From assembly GCF_018613065.1 (NCBI RefSeq), contig NZ_JAGGQW010000017.1, positions 36,359 through 100,358 on the forward strand: 64,000 nucleotides of DNA, read 5' to 3'. Positions 1 through 8,772 of this stretch are shown here, piece by piece; within the stretch, counting starts at the first letter, position 1; every line of letters begins with the position of its first letter. The notes beneath the pieces are model-generated. The model did not search any database and was not told the origin of the DNA. It saw nothing but the letters and a program-made list of their open reading frames with translations. This DNA comes from Bacillus sp. ISL-7 (GTDB lineage: Bacteria; Bacillota; Bacilli; Bacillales_B; DSM-18226). The translations under genes and the position numbers were made by a program.

Positions 1-1
1 C

Positions 2-343
2 AATCATATTTTTGAATCCGATGACCACCGCCGGTTTAATGAAAATGGGGAGGCTTTCAATGTAGGGGAAACATTTGCAGGTCTTGGATTCCGAAAGGGT
101 GTAGAGTTAGCTGACCAGTTAAAGTGGATTGCAGAAGGCCGGGAATCTATGGCTAGTGCAGCACTGCGCTGGATTTTAGACCAAAAAGAAATTACTTGTA
201 TTATTCCTGGTTTTAAAAATGTCAAACAGGTGGAGGATAATCTTTCAGCCTTGGAAACAAAACCATTCTCAGAAGAAGAAATGCAAGAGATTCAACGCTT
301 TTATCAAGAAACAGTAAAGGAATATATTAGAGGTCCTTATTAA
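2..343 (+). CDS. Aldo/keto reductase, C-terminal part (5' end outside window)
   Basis: The reading frame is open from base 2 to the TAA at 341-343, so only the last ~113 residues are present. The stretch ALRWILDQKEITCIIPGFKN followed by an acidic EEEMQEI helix is the typical end of NAD(P)-dependent aldo/keto reductases of the TIM-barrel family, where the IIPG segment helps bind the cofactor phosphate. Substrate cannot be told from this fragment. A polysaccharide deacetylase follows 36 bp downstream on the same strand. No terminator is visible between them. Confidence 0.8.
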   Translation, partial: NHIFESDDHRRFNENGEAFNVGETFAGLGFRKGVELADQLKWIAEGRESMASAALRWILDQKEITCIIPGFKNVKQVEDNLSALETKPFSEEEMQEIQRFYQETVKEYIRGPY

Positions 344-379
344 GTCTTTAAAATGAATATTCAAATGGAGTGAATCCTA

Positions 380-1003
380 TTGGGTGGAAAAAATTTTATT
401 AATGAGGTACCTACTTCTCAAAAAATAGTTGCGATTACATTTGATGATGGGCCTAATCCTATCAACACATCACAAGTTCTAGATATTTTTGGGGAGGTGG
501 AAGGAAAAGCAACATTCTTCATGATTGGTGAGCAAATGGATAAGCATCCTGAGATGGTAAAAAAAGTTGTCGAACAAGGACATGAAATAGGAAATCACAC
601 ATACACTCACCCTAAGTTATCCGAGTTAAGCCCGGCAGAGTGTTTAGAGGAAATCGAACGTACGGAGAAATTAATACAGGATTTGGCTGGACAAAAGCCC
701 GTTGTCTTTCGTCCTCCTTACCTTGATTATAATCATGACACTGTTTTAGTCATGCAGCAAAAGGGATATCCAATGATCGGAGCTCTTAACATGGAGGCTC
801 AGGACTGGGACATGCCCGGAGTGGAACATATCCTTGCAAACTCAAGAGACTGTGTGAAAAATGGCTGTATTTTAATTTTCCATGATGGCTACGGGGACCG
901 CTCAGAAACAATCGAAGCGGTTCGCACGCTTGTTTCTGAATTAACTTCACAAGGCTATCAACTTGTAACGGTAAGCGAGATATTAAAGTTATCATTAGAG
1001 TAA
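380..1003 (+). CDS. Polysaccharide deacetylase (NodB/CE4 domain)
   Basis: A 207-residue protein that is almost only a NodB homology domain. Metal-dependent CE4 enzymes remove N- or O-acetyl groups from chitin, peptidoglycan or acetyl-xylan. Visible motifs: TFDDGP at residues 20-25 (catalytic base and metal Asp), GHEIGNHTYTHP at 67-78 (metal His73 and His77), FRPPY at 110-114, DWDMPG, and a C-terminal IFHDG. No signal peptide or membrane segment is seen, so it may act inside the cell or on small oligosaccharides. The start is TTG at 380 with GGAG about 10 nt upstream; no in-frame ATG fits better. Given the xylan genes downstream, acetylxylan oligosaccharide deacetylation is possible but unproven. 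Confidence 0.85.
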   Translation: MGGKNFINEVPTSQKIVAITFDDGPNPINTSQVLDIFGEVEGKATFFMIGEQMDKHPEMVKKVVEQGHEIGNHTYTHPKLSELSPAECLEEIERTEKLIQDLAGQKPVVFRPPYLDYNHDTVLVMQQKGYPMIGALNMEAQDWDMPGVEHILANSRDCVKNGCILIFHDGYGDRSETIEAVRTLVSELTSQGYQLVTVSEILKLSLE

Positions 1004-1013
1004 AAAAAGAGGA

Positions 1014-1121
1014 AGCACAACTAAAGGAAACTATGCGAAGGCTTGGACAGCAGGTCACATTGATGTTTATTTTTTCAACAGTGTGTTGTATACAGTAGTC
1101 GCTGTTTTTCTTAGGGTAATC
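1014..1121 (+). pseudogene. Remnant of a CUT1-type sugar ABC permease
   Basis: Translating from 1014 gives ...KGNYAKAW, then VYFFNSVLYTVVAVFL, which matches the first extracellular loop and second membrane helix of MalG/AraQ-type permeases (usual form: YxKAW...FxNSxxYT). There is no start codon, the frame is lost near 1121, and the rest of the gene is absent. It appears to have been joined by deletion to the ORF that follows. Recognition rests on motif memory, not a search. Confidence 0.6.
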
Positions 1122-1122
1122 C

Positions 1123-1455
1123 TTGCCAGCTTTAAAAGAAGTAGCCAAACAAGCGGTTTCCTATGTGAAAGCATTACAAAGTAAAGAGTATCAAAAGGCG
1201 TATGATATGGTATCTCACGTATATAACGATGCGGGTGTTACTTTAGATGACTTTACATCTGACTTCGAGCAATCGACTCTTAATCTAAAAGGATATAATA
1301 TTAAAATTATAGGTGTAAGAGATCGGATACCAAAGGAAATATCGAAAACCAATAAAGATGAAAAGTTTTATCTGGTGTCTGTTTATTTTGATCCTAAGGG
1401 TGAAACTCGAGAGGATTATTCTCCATTTAAAGGATCAGATGTCAAATGGACTTAG
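1123..1455 (+). CDS. Truncated hypothetical protein
   Basis: A 110-residue ORF whose first codon (TTG at 1123) has no ribosome binding site and lies at the junction with the permease remnant, so the real N-terminus is probably lost. The segment VKALQSKEYQKAYDMVS resembles the small alpha+beta folds (NTF2-like, DUF4878-like) found at the C-terminus of Bacillus lipoproteins, where they are usually preceded by a lipobox. No catalytic motif is visible. I cannot assign a function; it is probably not expressed as a complete protein. Confidence 0.35.
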   Translation: MPALKEVAKQAVSYVKALQSKEYQKAYDMVSHVYNDAGVTLDDFTSDFEQSTLNLKGYNIKIIGVRDRIPKEISKTNKDEKFYLVSVYFDPKGETREDYSPFKGSDVKWT

Positions 1456-1577
1456 TTTGTCGGTGCCTGTCCCTAGTGGGCTAGTGCGATAAAGTGTCTG
1501 GTATATAGTAGAAATAGTTTCCATGAAAATGGGATTGGAATATAATAGATTAGTATTTATTAACTATTATAACAAAA

Positions 1578-1624
1578 AACAATAAGGCCCATTCCAGACA
1601 TTAACTGAAATGGGCCTTATTGTT
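1578..1624. terminator. Long inverted repeat, probable bidirectional terminator
   Basis: Perfect 16-bp arms (AACAATAAGGCCCATT at 1578-1593 and its complement at 1609-1624) around a 15-nt loop. It separates the + strand genes from convergent xylR. The T-run is poor, so it could also be a mobile-repeat remnant. The stretch 1625-1805 holds nothing else that I recognise. Confidence 0.55.
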
Positions 1625-1805
1625 ACTTAACGCATATTTGTTCAAACCTTAGGCTGAAATTCAGAGGTCAGACCTCTGGTGTAAAAGGTCTTGCAGGATT
1701 CGAGCTTGTCGCGACGCCGATTCTGAAAATACCATCATTATCTCTTGCTGGGAAAAATAAATAATACGTGATAAATTATAATGAGATGCGTTTTGTAATG
1801 CACAC

Positions 1806-2960
1806 CTATAAACTTCTTGCTTCGGCCTTGATAAAGTTCTCAACAACAAAAGCAGAAACACCTAATGCGCTCGAATATTTTCCAAGCCGTGAAAAATCTA
1901 ATTGCAACCCATTTTGATGGAGCGCAAGAGTATGTTTTTCAATCGTAGTCCGTATTGGCGACTCAATCCATTCTTTTGCCAACGCTAATCGATTTCCGAT
2001 TATGACCTGGTCGGGGTTAAAGGTGTTAATAATATTATTAATCCCATAACCAAGGTACTGGCCGATTTCTTCAAAGTGACTCTTGGCAATTTCATTACGA
2101 CCCTCAGCCAACTTAATCAATGACTCAAGTGAATCAAAGTCAGCCATTTCCAGCAGTGCATTTTCAGAGGCGTATGCTTCCCAACAGCCTCTGCTGCCAC
2201 AGCTGCAAGGCTTTCCGTTGATGTCAATAATTATGTGACCCATTTCACCGGCAAATCCATTTTTTCCTTGATATAATTCTTTGTTTAAAATAATCCCAAC
2301 ACCAATTCCGATTCCAGCACTTATATAAATGATGTTCTGATAATCTTGACCCGCACCGAATTTTTGTTCACCAATAGCCCCAGCATTCGCCTCATTTTCA
2401 ATTATAACGGGAACATGGTATAAGTCCTCAAGGTCCTTTTTTAATCCAATGTTGGTCCAGCCTAAGTTTGGAGCTAGCAGGACAGTTCCATTTTTGTTTA
2501 CGATACCAGGCACAGCTACACCAATCCCAACTATTCCATACCTGCTGTTAGGTATCTCATCCAATATCGACCCAATCATATTTTGGATTTTGCTCATAAT
2601 CGTAGGGTAAGGGGTTCGGTTTACGCTTTCATGTTTCTCTAACAAAATGGTACCTTTTAAATCCGTCATCACGCATAGAACGTAATTAACACCGATATCA
2701 ATGCCAATTGCATATCCGGCCGCTTTGTTGAAATGAAGGATAACAGGTCGCCGACCACCGCTGGATTCCCCGGTGCCGGATTCGTAAATAAGTTCCTCTT
2801 TCAATAACTCATTTACTAAAGCAGACACTGTTCCCTTATTCAACCCTGTTATTTGGGCAATATCTGCCCTTGATATCGGATCTTTTTCAATAATCATTTG
2901 TAATACAAGGGCTTTGTTATTTTTTTTAACAGTTTGATGATTCCATGTAATCGTTTCCAA
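1806..2960 (-). CDS. xylR: Xylose-responsive repressor XylR, ROK family
   Basis: A 384-residue ROK-family repressor, the usual length for XylR. The N-terminus (about 15-70) holds a winged helix-turn-helix with SRADIAQITGLNKGTVSALV. It is followed by an ATPase-like sugar-binding fold with the glycine-rich AIGIDIGVN segment and the ROK zinc motif CSCGSRGCWE near residues 249-258. It is divergent from xylA; the shared 411-bp gap holds the operator at 3236-3260. In Bacillus, XylR releases its operators when it binds xylose. This is the only intact XylR in the window and probably controls all the operators listed below. The ATG at 2960 is followed directly by a plausible N-terminus. Confidence 0.93.
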   Translation of the reverse strand: METITWNHQTVKKNNKALVLQMIIEKDPISRADIAQITGLNKGTVSALVNELLKEELIYESGTGESSGGRRPVILHFNKAAGYAIGIDIGVNYVLCVMTDLKGTILLEKHESVNRTPYPTIMSKIQNMIGSILDEIPNSRYGIVGIGVAVPGIVNKNGTVLLAPNLGWTNIGLKKDLEDLYHVPVIIENEANAGAIGEQKFGAGQDYQNIIYISAGIGIGVGIILNKELYQGKNGFAGEMGHIIIDINGKPCSCGSRGCWEAYASENALLEMADFDSLESLIKLAEGRNEIAKSHFEEIGQYLGYGINNIINTFNPDQVIIGNRLALAKEWIESPIRTTIEKHTLALHQNGLQLDFSRLGKYSSALGVSAFVVENFIKAEARSL

Positions 2961-3235
2961 TTTATAAAAAACTCCTTATTTTGTAGTAAATCTATTTTAA
3001 CACAAAAAACTTTGTTTATCGCCTATACAAACTTACTGGCGCATGGTATAATTAATTCAATCACACGTTTATAGTTGATTATTGTGAACCTTATCTGCAA
3101 GTCCTATCCACGTGGAGTAACTAGATTTTATGGATTGAAGAAGCGAAAAAGCCAGCAGGCTTTCTCACGTCTGTACAGCAGGCATAAGGCAGATCAAAGG
3201 TTGTTTGTAAAAAACGGTCAGCCTTTTCAAAAAAC

Positions 3236-3277
3236 TTAGTTTATCTAGTGGACAAACTAAGATTATCATGCTATGAT
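3236..3277 (+). promoter_or_regulatory. xylA promoter with XylR operator
   Basis: Operator arms TTAGTTT (3236-3242) and AAACTAA (3254-3260), 11-nt spacer. -35 TGGACA at 3249-3254, 17-bp spacer, -10 TATGAT at 3272-3277. The operator covers the -35, so bound XylR would block RNA polymerase. Matches the known xyl operator pattern of Bacillus. Confidence 0.9.
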
Positions 3278-3314
3278 TTGATTATCTAAGGTTAAGAGAT
3301 TCCAATAACCCTTT

Positions 3315-3328
3315 TGTAAGCATTTACA
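3315..3328 (+). promoter_or_regulatory. cre (CcpA) site in the xylA leader
   Basis: TGTAAGCATTTACA matches the cre consensus TGWAANCGNTNWCA except for one core base. It lies about 30 nt after the predicted start of transcription and 44 nt before the xylA ATG, where it would act as a roadblock during glucose growth. Confidence 0.65.
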
Positions 3329-3371
3329 CTTATAGTTATTTTAACAATATACCCACTAGGAGGAATCATGA

Positions 3372-4703
3372 ATGGCTTATTTTGAAACAGTTAATAAAAT
3401 CCAATTTGAAGGGGCTGCATCAAAAAATCCTTTCGCATTTAAGTATTATAATCCTGAGGAAAAAATCAATGGCAAAAAAGTGGAAGAAATTCTTCGTTTT
3501 TCTATTGCATATTGGCACACATTCACAGCTGACGGAACAGATCCGTTTGGAGTAGGAACTGCAATTCGTCCTTGGGACCGTTTTCAAGGCTTAGATTTAG
3601 CAAAAGCTCGTGTCGAAGCAGCATTCGAATTTTTTGAAAAATTAAATGTTCCTTTCTTTGCATTCCATGACGTTGATATCGCTCCAGAAGGAAGCACATT
3701 AAAGGAAACAAATGAAAACCAAGATGTTTTAGTTGCCATGATCAAAGAATACATGAAAACAAGCAAGACGAAATTACTTTGGAACACGGCGAATATGTTC
3801 ACGAACCCACGATATGTTCATGGTGCTGCAACTTCTCCAAATGCTGACGTATTTGCGTACTCTGCAGCGAAAGTGAAAAAAGCGTTGGAAGTAGCTAAAG
3901 AACTTGGCGCTGAAAACTATGTATTCTGGGGCGGCCGTGAGGGTTATGAAACACTTCTAAATACAGATATGAAGCTTGAACAAGACAACTTAGCACGCTT
4001 CTTCCATATGGCAGTAGATTATGCGAAAGAAATCGGCTTGGCCGTTCCGTTCTTAATTGAGCCAAAACCAAAAGAGCCTACCAAACATCAATATGATTTC
4101 GATGTGGCAACTGGTTTGGCATTCTTGCAAAAATATGACCTAACAGATTATTTCAAGTTCAACATCGAAGCAAACCACGCAACTTTGGCCGGCCACACAT
4201 TTGAGCATGAGTTAAGAACGGCTCGTATCAATGGAATGCTTGGTTCAGTCGATGCTAACCAAGGTGATACATTGCTTGGATGGGATACAGATGAGTTCCC
4301 AACTGACCTTTACACTAACACATTAGCAATGTATGAAATTCTAAAAAATGGCGGCTTAGGAAAAGGCGGCTTGAACTTCGATGCAAAGGTAAGACGTGGA
4401 TCATTTGAAGCAGAAGATCTTTTCCATGCACACATCGCTGGTATGGATGCATTTGCCATCGGCTTAAAGGTTGCCAATAAATTAATTGAAGACAAAGTTT
4501 TAGATAGCTTCATCGAAGAACGCTACATCAGCTATACTGATGGCATTGGCTTGGATATCGTAGAAGGAAGAACCAACTTCCGCGAGCTTGAAGAATATGC
4601 CTTCCAATTAAATGAAATTAAGAATACATCAGGCAGAACGGAACGACTTAAAGCAATCGTTAACCAATACTTATTAGAAACACTTTCAACTGTAACAGTT
4701 TAA
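3372..4703 (+). CDS. xylA: Xylose isomerase
   Basis: Converts D-xylose to D-xylulose in the cytoplasm, using two divalent metals. 443 residues, normal for the class II Bacillus enzyme. Visible signatures: the catalytic His in [13 protein letters not shown] (about residue 99), [10 protein letters not shown], the metal-binding [16 protein letters not shown], and a late DTDEF. The start is the ATG at 3372, 8 nt after AGGAGG (3358-3363); the ATG at 3368 is too close to that site and out of frame. First gene of the operon, followed by a hairpin terminator and xylB. Confidence 0.97.
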   Translation: MAYFETVNKIQFEGAASKNPFAFKYYNPEEKINGKKVEEILRFSIAYWHTFTADGTDPFGVGTAIRPWDRFQGLDLAKARVEAAFEFFEKLNVPFFAFHDVDIAPEGSTLKETNENQDVLVAMIKEYMKTSKTKLLWNTANMFTNPRYVHGAATSPNADVFAYSAAKVKKALEVAKELGAENYVFWGGREGYETLLNTDMKLEQDNLARFFHMAVDYAKEIGLAVPFLIEPKPKEPTKHQYDFDVATGLAFLQKYDLTDYFKFNIEANHATLAGHTFEHELRTARINGMLGSVDANQGDTLLGWDTDEFPTDLYTNTLAMYEILKNGGLGKGGLNFDAKVRRGSFEAEDLFHAHIAGMDAFAIGLKVANKLIEDKVLDSFIEERYISYTDGIGLDIVEGRTNFRELEEYAFQLNEIKNTSGRTERLKAIVNQYLLETLSTVTV

Positions 4704-4719
4704 TTAAAATAATGAAAAA

Positions 4720-4755
4720 AAAGTGCTGGCGGCCTATTACTCCAGCACTTTTTTT
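4720..4755 (+). terminator. Intrinsic terminator between xylA and xylB
   Basis: AAAGTGCTGG (4720-4729) pairs with CCAGCACTTT (4742-4751), followed by a T-run. With xylB only 70 bp away and no separate promoter seen, partial read-through would lower xylB relative to xylA. Confidence 0.85.
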
Positions 4756-4773
4756 AGAAAAGGGTGATCAGGG

Positions 4774-6273
4774 ATGAAATACGTAATTGGTGTTGACCTC
4801 GGAACGAGCGCAGTAAAAATCTTACTCGTTAACCAGAATGGTGAAGTTTGTCAGGAAGTATCCAAATCATATCCTCTTATAATAGAGAAGTCTGGTTATA
4901 GTGAACAAAATCCGGAAGAGTGGGTGGAAAAAACCACAGCAGGCTTAGCTGAACTCATTCAGCAATTTGATGGAGATGTTAACGATATCGAGGGCATCAG
5001 CTTCTCTGGGCAGATGCACGGTTTGGTATTATTAGATCAAAACAATCAAGTATTAAGAAACGCAATTTTGTGGAATGATACAAGAACCACAAAACAATGT
5101 CAGCAAATCTATGACGTTGTCGGTCATGAACGTTTATTAGAGGTAACCAAAAACCCTGCATTAGAAGGCTTTACGTTACCGAAAATTCTCTGGGTAAAAG
5201 AAAATGAACCTGAAGTTTTTGAACGTGCCAGCGTTTTTTTACTGCCAAAGGATTATTTACGCTATCGGATTACTGGGAATATCCACATAGAGTACTCTGA
5301 TGCGGCAGGAACTTTACTATTAAATGTAGCAAAGCGGGAATGGAGCAATGAAGTATTAGAAGCTGCTGGTCTTTCCGTTGATTTCTGCCCGCCATTAGTA
5401 GAATCTCATGCATTTGTTGGTTCTGTATCGGCCGAATTTTCCCAAGAAACGGGATTATCCGAAGCTGTAAAAGTATTTGCAGGCGGTGCGGACAATGCCT
5501 GCGGCGCGATTGGTTCAGGGATTTTATCGGAAGGGAAAAGCTTATGCAGTATCGGCACCTCTGGCGTCGTACTTTCATATGAAGAAAGAAATGACCTCGA
5601 TTTTGAAGGAAAGGTTCACTACTTTAATCATAGTGAAGAAAATACGTACTATACAATGGGTGTGACCTTGGCTGCAGGTTATAGTTTAAGCTGGTTTAAA
5701 GACACGTTTGCGAAGGAAGAAGCGTTTGATGATTTTTTAGCCGGTGTGGAGGAAGTACCGGCAGGCAGCAACGGATTATTATTTACCCCGTATATCGTGG
5801 GGGAAAGAACGCCGTATGCTGATTCTACTATCCGCGGAAGCTTTATTGGGGTTGATGCTTCCCATGAACGCAAGCACTTTGCCCGCGCGGTTCTCGAGGG
5901 AATCACCTTCTCCTTAAACGAATCCATTGAGATTTTTAGAAGCAGCGGCAAGACAATCGATTCGATTATCTCGATCGGCGGAGGAGCGAAAAACGAAACA
6001 TGGCTGCAAATGCAGGCAGATATATTCAATGCAAAAATTGAAAAGCTTACAAGCGAGCAAGGCCCTGGAATGGGTGCCGCGATGCTGGCGGCATACAGCT
6101 GCGGCTGGTATTCATCCCTTCAAGAATGTGCGGAAGTCTTTATCCAAACCGATAAAACTTATGAACCGATTCCAGAAAATGTGGAAGCCTACAAGAAACT
6201 GTTTACAATCTACCAACAGGTTTATACGCAAACAAAAGACCTTAATGAGCAATTAAGAGAATTTAGAAAGTAA
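4774..6273 (+). CDS. xylB: Xylulokinase
   Basis: Phosphorylates D-xylulose to xylulose-5-phosphate with ATP. 499 residues, a FGGY-family kinase of normal length. Visible: N-terminal phosphate-binding DLGTSAVKILLV, the substrate motif SGQMHGLV, the domain-2 GGGADNACGA, and the C-terminal nucleotide-binding SIGGGAKNETW with GPGMGAAMLAA. The ATG at 4774 follows GGGTGATCAGGG, an acceptable but not strong ribosome site. It lies 70 bp after xylA, so it is co-transcribed through the terminator. Confidence 0.96.
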   Translation: MKYVIGVDLGTSAVKILLVNQNGEVCQEVSKSYPLIIEKSGYSEQNPEEWVEKTTAGLAELIQQFDGDVNDIEGISFSGQMHGLVLLDQNNQVLRNAILWNDTRTTKQCQQIYDVVGHERLLEVTKNPALEGFTLPKILWVKENEPEVFERASVFLLPKDYLRYRITGNIHIEYSDAAGTLLLNVAKREWSNEVLEAAGLSVDFCPPLVESHAFVGSVSAEFSQETGLSEAVKVFAGGADNACGAIGSGILSEGKSLCSIGTSGVVLSYEERNDLDFEGKVHYFNHSEENTYYTMGVTLAAGYSLSWFKDTFAKEEAFDDFLAGVEEVPAGSNGLLFTPYIVGERTPYADSTIRGSFIGVDASHERKHFARAVLEGITFSLNESIEIFRSSGKTIDSIISIGGGAKNETWLQMQADIFNAKIEKLTSEQGPGMGAAMLAAYSCGWYSSLQECAEVFIQTDKTYEPIPENVEAYKKLFTIYQQVYTQTKDLNEQLREFRK

Positions 6274-6362
6274 ATAATTCCTAATAAAGGCTAATGGCAA
6301 AATGAAGCCGCTGCTTAGTGATTTCCATTTATTTCCATACGAAATGTAAGGAAAGATTACAG

Positions 6363-7126
6363 ATGAATAAATCCAAAAATAACGTCTCTCCTCAGTTCAG
6401 TCTTCTAACCATTACTTGGCCCATTTTTGTCGAATTATTTCTCCAAGTGATTATGGGCAGTACCGATACGATTATGCTGTCGCATATTTCTGATGATGCT
6501 GTCGCGGCTGTGGGGGTGGCAAATCAGTTAATCTTATTATGTATTCTCATTTTTAACTTTGTCTCGTCGGGTACAGCTGTTGTTCTCTCGCAATACTTAG
6601 GTGCGGGTTTAAACCAAGATGTCCGAACTGTGACAGCCATTTCCATTACCCTAAACTTTTTAATTGGCTTGCTTATTAGTTTATTAATGGTCATTTTTAA
6701 AACTGAACTCTTACTGTTTTTTCACCTGCCGGAACAAATTGCCGTATTAGGGGAACAGTATCTTTTGATTGTAGGAGGAACATTATTTATTTAAGCAGTG
6801 TTAATCACATATCCTCAATTTTAAGAGCAAATGGATACACCCAGGATGCGATGATGGTTTCCATCTTCATGAATGTCATTCATTTAGCCGGAAATGGGAT
6901 CTTAATATACGGTTTATTGGGATTCCCGGAGATGGGTGTGATGGGAGTGTCGATTTCAACGGCCGTTAGCAGAGCGATAGCCTTAGTGATTATTATTAAA
7001 TTAATGTATGATCGAATTCCTATCAAACTACAATGGAAAGATTATTCAACAATTGATACTGTGCAAATTAGAAAAATATTAAAAATTGGTATTCCAGCTG
7101 CAGGGGAACAGACGATCTTTTCGTTT
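6363..7126 (+). pseudogene. MATE-family efflux transporter, 5' half, frameshifted
   Basis: Starting at ATG 6363 (MNKSKNNVSPQFSLL, after AAGGAAAG), the protein shows MATE features: TWPIFVELFLQVIMGSTDTI in the first helix and AVAAVGVANQ. The frame ends at the TAA at 6792-6794. A one-base shift near 6785 restores a MATE reading frame (SSILRANGYTQDAMMVS, GILIYGLLGFPEMGVMG) up to IGIPAAGEQTIFSF at about 7126. Only six or seven of the usual twelve helices remain. The sequence then passes in frame into an aldose epimerase, so the second half was lost by deletion. Confidence 0.8.
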
Positions 7127-8110
7127 GCGATTCAAAACGATTATGGTGTTGAAGTGACAGCCATTAATTATGGCTGTATAATCACTAAAATTGTTGTTCC
7201 GGATAAAAACGGAGATTTCGTAAATGTCGTTCTTGGGCATGATACGCTCAATGAATATGTAAATGACCCCTATTTTCTTGGAGCCGTTGCTGGCCGTGTG
7301 GCCGGAAGAATTAAAGGCGGCTCTTTTGAACTGGATGGAGAATCCTATACGCTTGCAAGAAATGAAAATAACAATCATCTGCATGGAGGCATAAAAGGAT
7401 TTTCCAAGGTCGTATGGAATGCGGAAATAATCGGAAGCGGGGTTCGATTTTCGTATACGAGTTCCGATGGAGAAGAAGGCTATCCAGGGAATCTTATTAT
7501 CGAAGTCACTTATATTCTTAACAATAAGAATGAATTATCGGTGCATTATAAAGCAGGGACAGATAAGAAAACATTGGTCACATTAACGAATCATTCTTAT
7601 TTTAATCTAAGTGGCAATCTTAAGAGAGATATCTTGCACCACACATTAACAATAAAAAGCGATAAATTTCTTGAACTAGATCATGAATTCATGCCAACCG
7701 GCAATTTTATTGAAGTGGAAAAAACGCCATTTGATTTTAGAAATGAAAGGGTCATAAACACCGGAACAAGATCATGCCATCCACAAAACATACTGGTAGG
7801 GGAAGGATACGATCACCCGTTTCTTTTACATACACATCATGATTCGGAAATTGTTTTAAAGGACCCCGAAGGCGGGCGGACGTTAACAATTGAAACAAAT
7901 GAGGCCGGGGTTGTGGTCTACTCGGGAAATTCTTTAAAATCAGAAGGGGAATTCCGGGGAGTTCAATCCATCAAATATCTGGGAATCTGTCTTGAGACAC
8001 AGGCATTGCCTGATGCGATTCATCATCCTCATTTTCCATCAGTGATTTTGGATAAGGATAATCTGTATTCAAAGACCACAGTATATAAGTTTGGGGTTGA
8101 AGAGGACTAA
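7127..8110 (+). pseudogene. galM: Aldose 1-epimerase (mutarotase) lacking its own start, fused to MATE remnant
   Basis: 327 codons from AIQNDYGVEVTAINYG to the stop, almost a full mutarotase (family ~325-350 residues). Present: the N-terminal VEVTAINYGCIITKIVVP strand pair, NNHLHGG, the catalytic-His motif TNHSYFNLSG, and the late ETQALPDA. What is missing is the first few residues, the start codon and the ribosome site, replaced in frame by MATE coding sequence. The fused ORF could start at ATG 6851, but no good ribosome site precedes it. Mutarotases interconvert alpha- and beta-xylose before XylA, so it belonged to this operon. Whether a functional product is made is uncertain. Confidence 0.8.
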
Positions 8111-8247
8111 AAAATGGGAGATTCCAATATGAATCCACAAGTAGTGGAGATCGAATTGTCGAAAAGATTGCAGCAGGTTCTGTAAAAGGTTAAGGATGAG
8201 TTAGCCCTTTTACTTAAACTTGTATTATTAGGTATTTTTTCCTAAAC

Positions 8248-8289
8248 TTTGTTCATCCAGTAGACATACTAACTTTCGAGTGATAGAAT
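8248..8289 (+). promoter_or_regulatory. XylR-type operator and promoter in front of a decayed gene
   Basis: The 25-bp site at 8248-8272 matches the xylA operator at about 20 of 25 positions (TAGACATACTAA right half). -35 TAGACA (8261-8266), 17 bp, -10 TAGAAT (8284-8289): identical geometry to xylA. It now drives only the lipoprotein remnant at 8330. Confidence 0.75.
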
Positions 8290-8329
8290 AAAAATATAAA
8301 TTCTGAATATTTAGAAGGTCTTTAAAAAT

Positions 8330-8456
8330 ATGAAAAACGCAAGGGATTACTACCCTTTTATTAGTAGTATTAGCATTACTTGCATGTGAACATGATGCTT
8401 CAAGTAAAAATGAAAGCGATGACAGTTCAATAATTCATATGAAAAACTTAGAATTG
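8330..8456 (+). pseudogene. Signal-peptide remnant of a solute-binding lipoprotein
   Basis: MKNA starts at ATG 8330, then a frame change gives TTLLLVVLALLACEHDASS, a clear lipoprotein signal with lipobox LLAC followed by a Ser/Asn/Asp-rich linker. The mature protein is gone after about 8456. With a XylR-type promoter 40 bp upstream, the likely parent is a sugar ABC binding protein. The short stretch 8111-8247 before it holds nothing that I recognise with confidence. Confidence 0.6.
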
Positions 8457-8478
8457 GTCCTTCCTTTCTATTTTATAC

Positions 8479-8503
8479 TTAGTTTATTTAATAAATATAC
8501 TAA
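8479..8503 (+). promoter_or_regulatory. Second XylR-type operator upstream of the GH3 gene
   Basis: TTAGTTT (8479-8485), 11-nt AT spacer, then ATACTAA (8497-8503), one mismatch in the right arm. No -10 is found at the usual distance; a possible -35 TTGACG lies at 8516-8521. It may work with the 8248 site. Confidence 0.7.
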
Positions 8504-8560
8504 GTTTTTAGTTGATTGACGTGTAAGTCTTAGTAGGAAACAATTTTTAATTTGATATTA

Positions 8561-8576
8561 TTGAAAACGTCTTCAA
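8561..8576 (+). promoter_or_regulatory. cre-like site upstream of the GH3 gene
   Basis: TTGAAAACGTCTTCAA: the cre pattern with one deviation and matching TTGAA/TTCAA ends. Suggests CcpA repression of the beta-xylosidase. Confidence 0.55.
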
Positions 8577-8711
8577 AAATCATTTTCTACTATTCCACAG
8601 GAATGCGTGATCTGAAGGCTATGAAGATGTATTCAACTTGGTGGTATTGATAATTAGAGTAGGACAAAGAGTCAAGAAATCCAGGTGAAAGACCTACATT
8701 AGGAATCTCCC

Positions 8712-8738
8712 GGTTAAATGGAGGATACTCCGTTAACC
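8712..8738 (+). other. Leader hairpin before the GH3 gene
   Basis: GGTTAA...GGAG pairs with CTCC...TTAACC around GATA. It lies 34 nt before the GH3 ATG and has no T-run, so it is more likely an mRNA-stabilising 5' structure than a terminator. Confidence 0.45.
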
Positions 8739-8772
8739 AGGTTGATATAAATTTTAAAAGGAGAATGAATGT

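Noticed and set aside
1661..1861. 66-residue minus-strand ORF overlapping the xylR 3' end
   Set aside because: No ribosome site, low-complexity start (MFLLLLLRTLS), overlaps the confirmed xylR end in another frame.
8111..8185. Short frame encoding DRIVEKIAAGSVKG after the mutarotase
   Set aside because: Resembles the end of some sugar-related protein, but fewer than 20 codons are present and I could not assign it.
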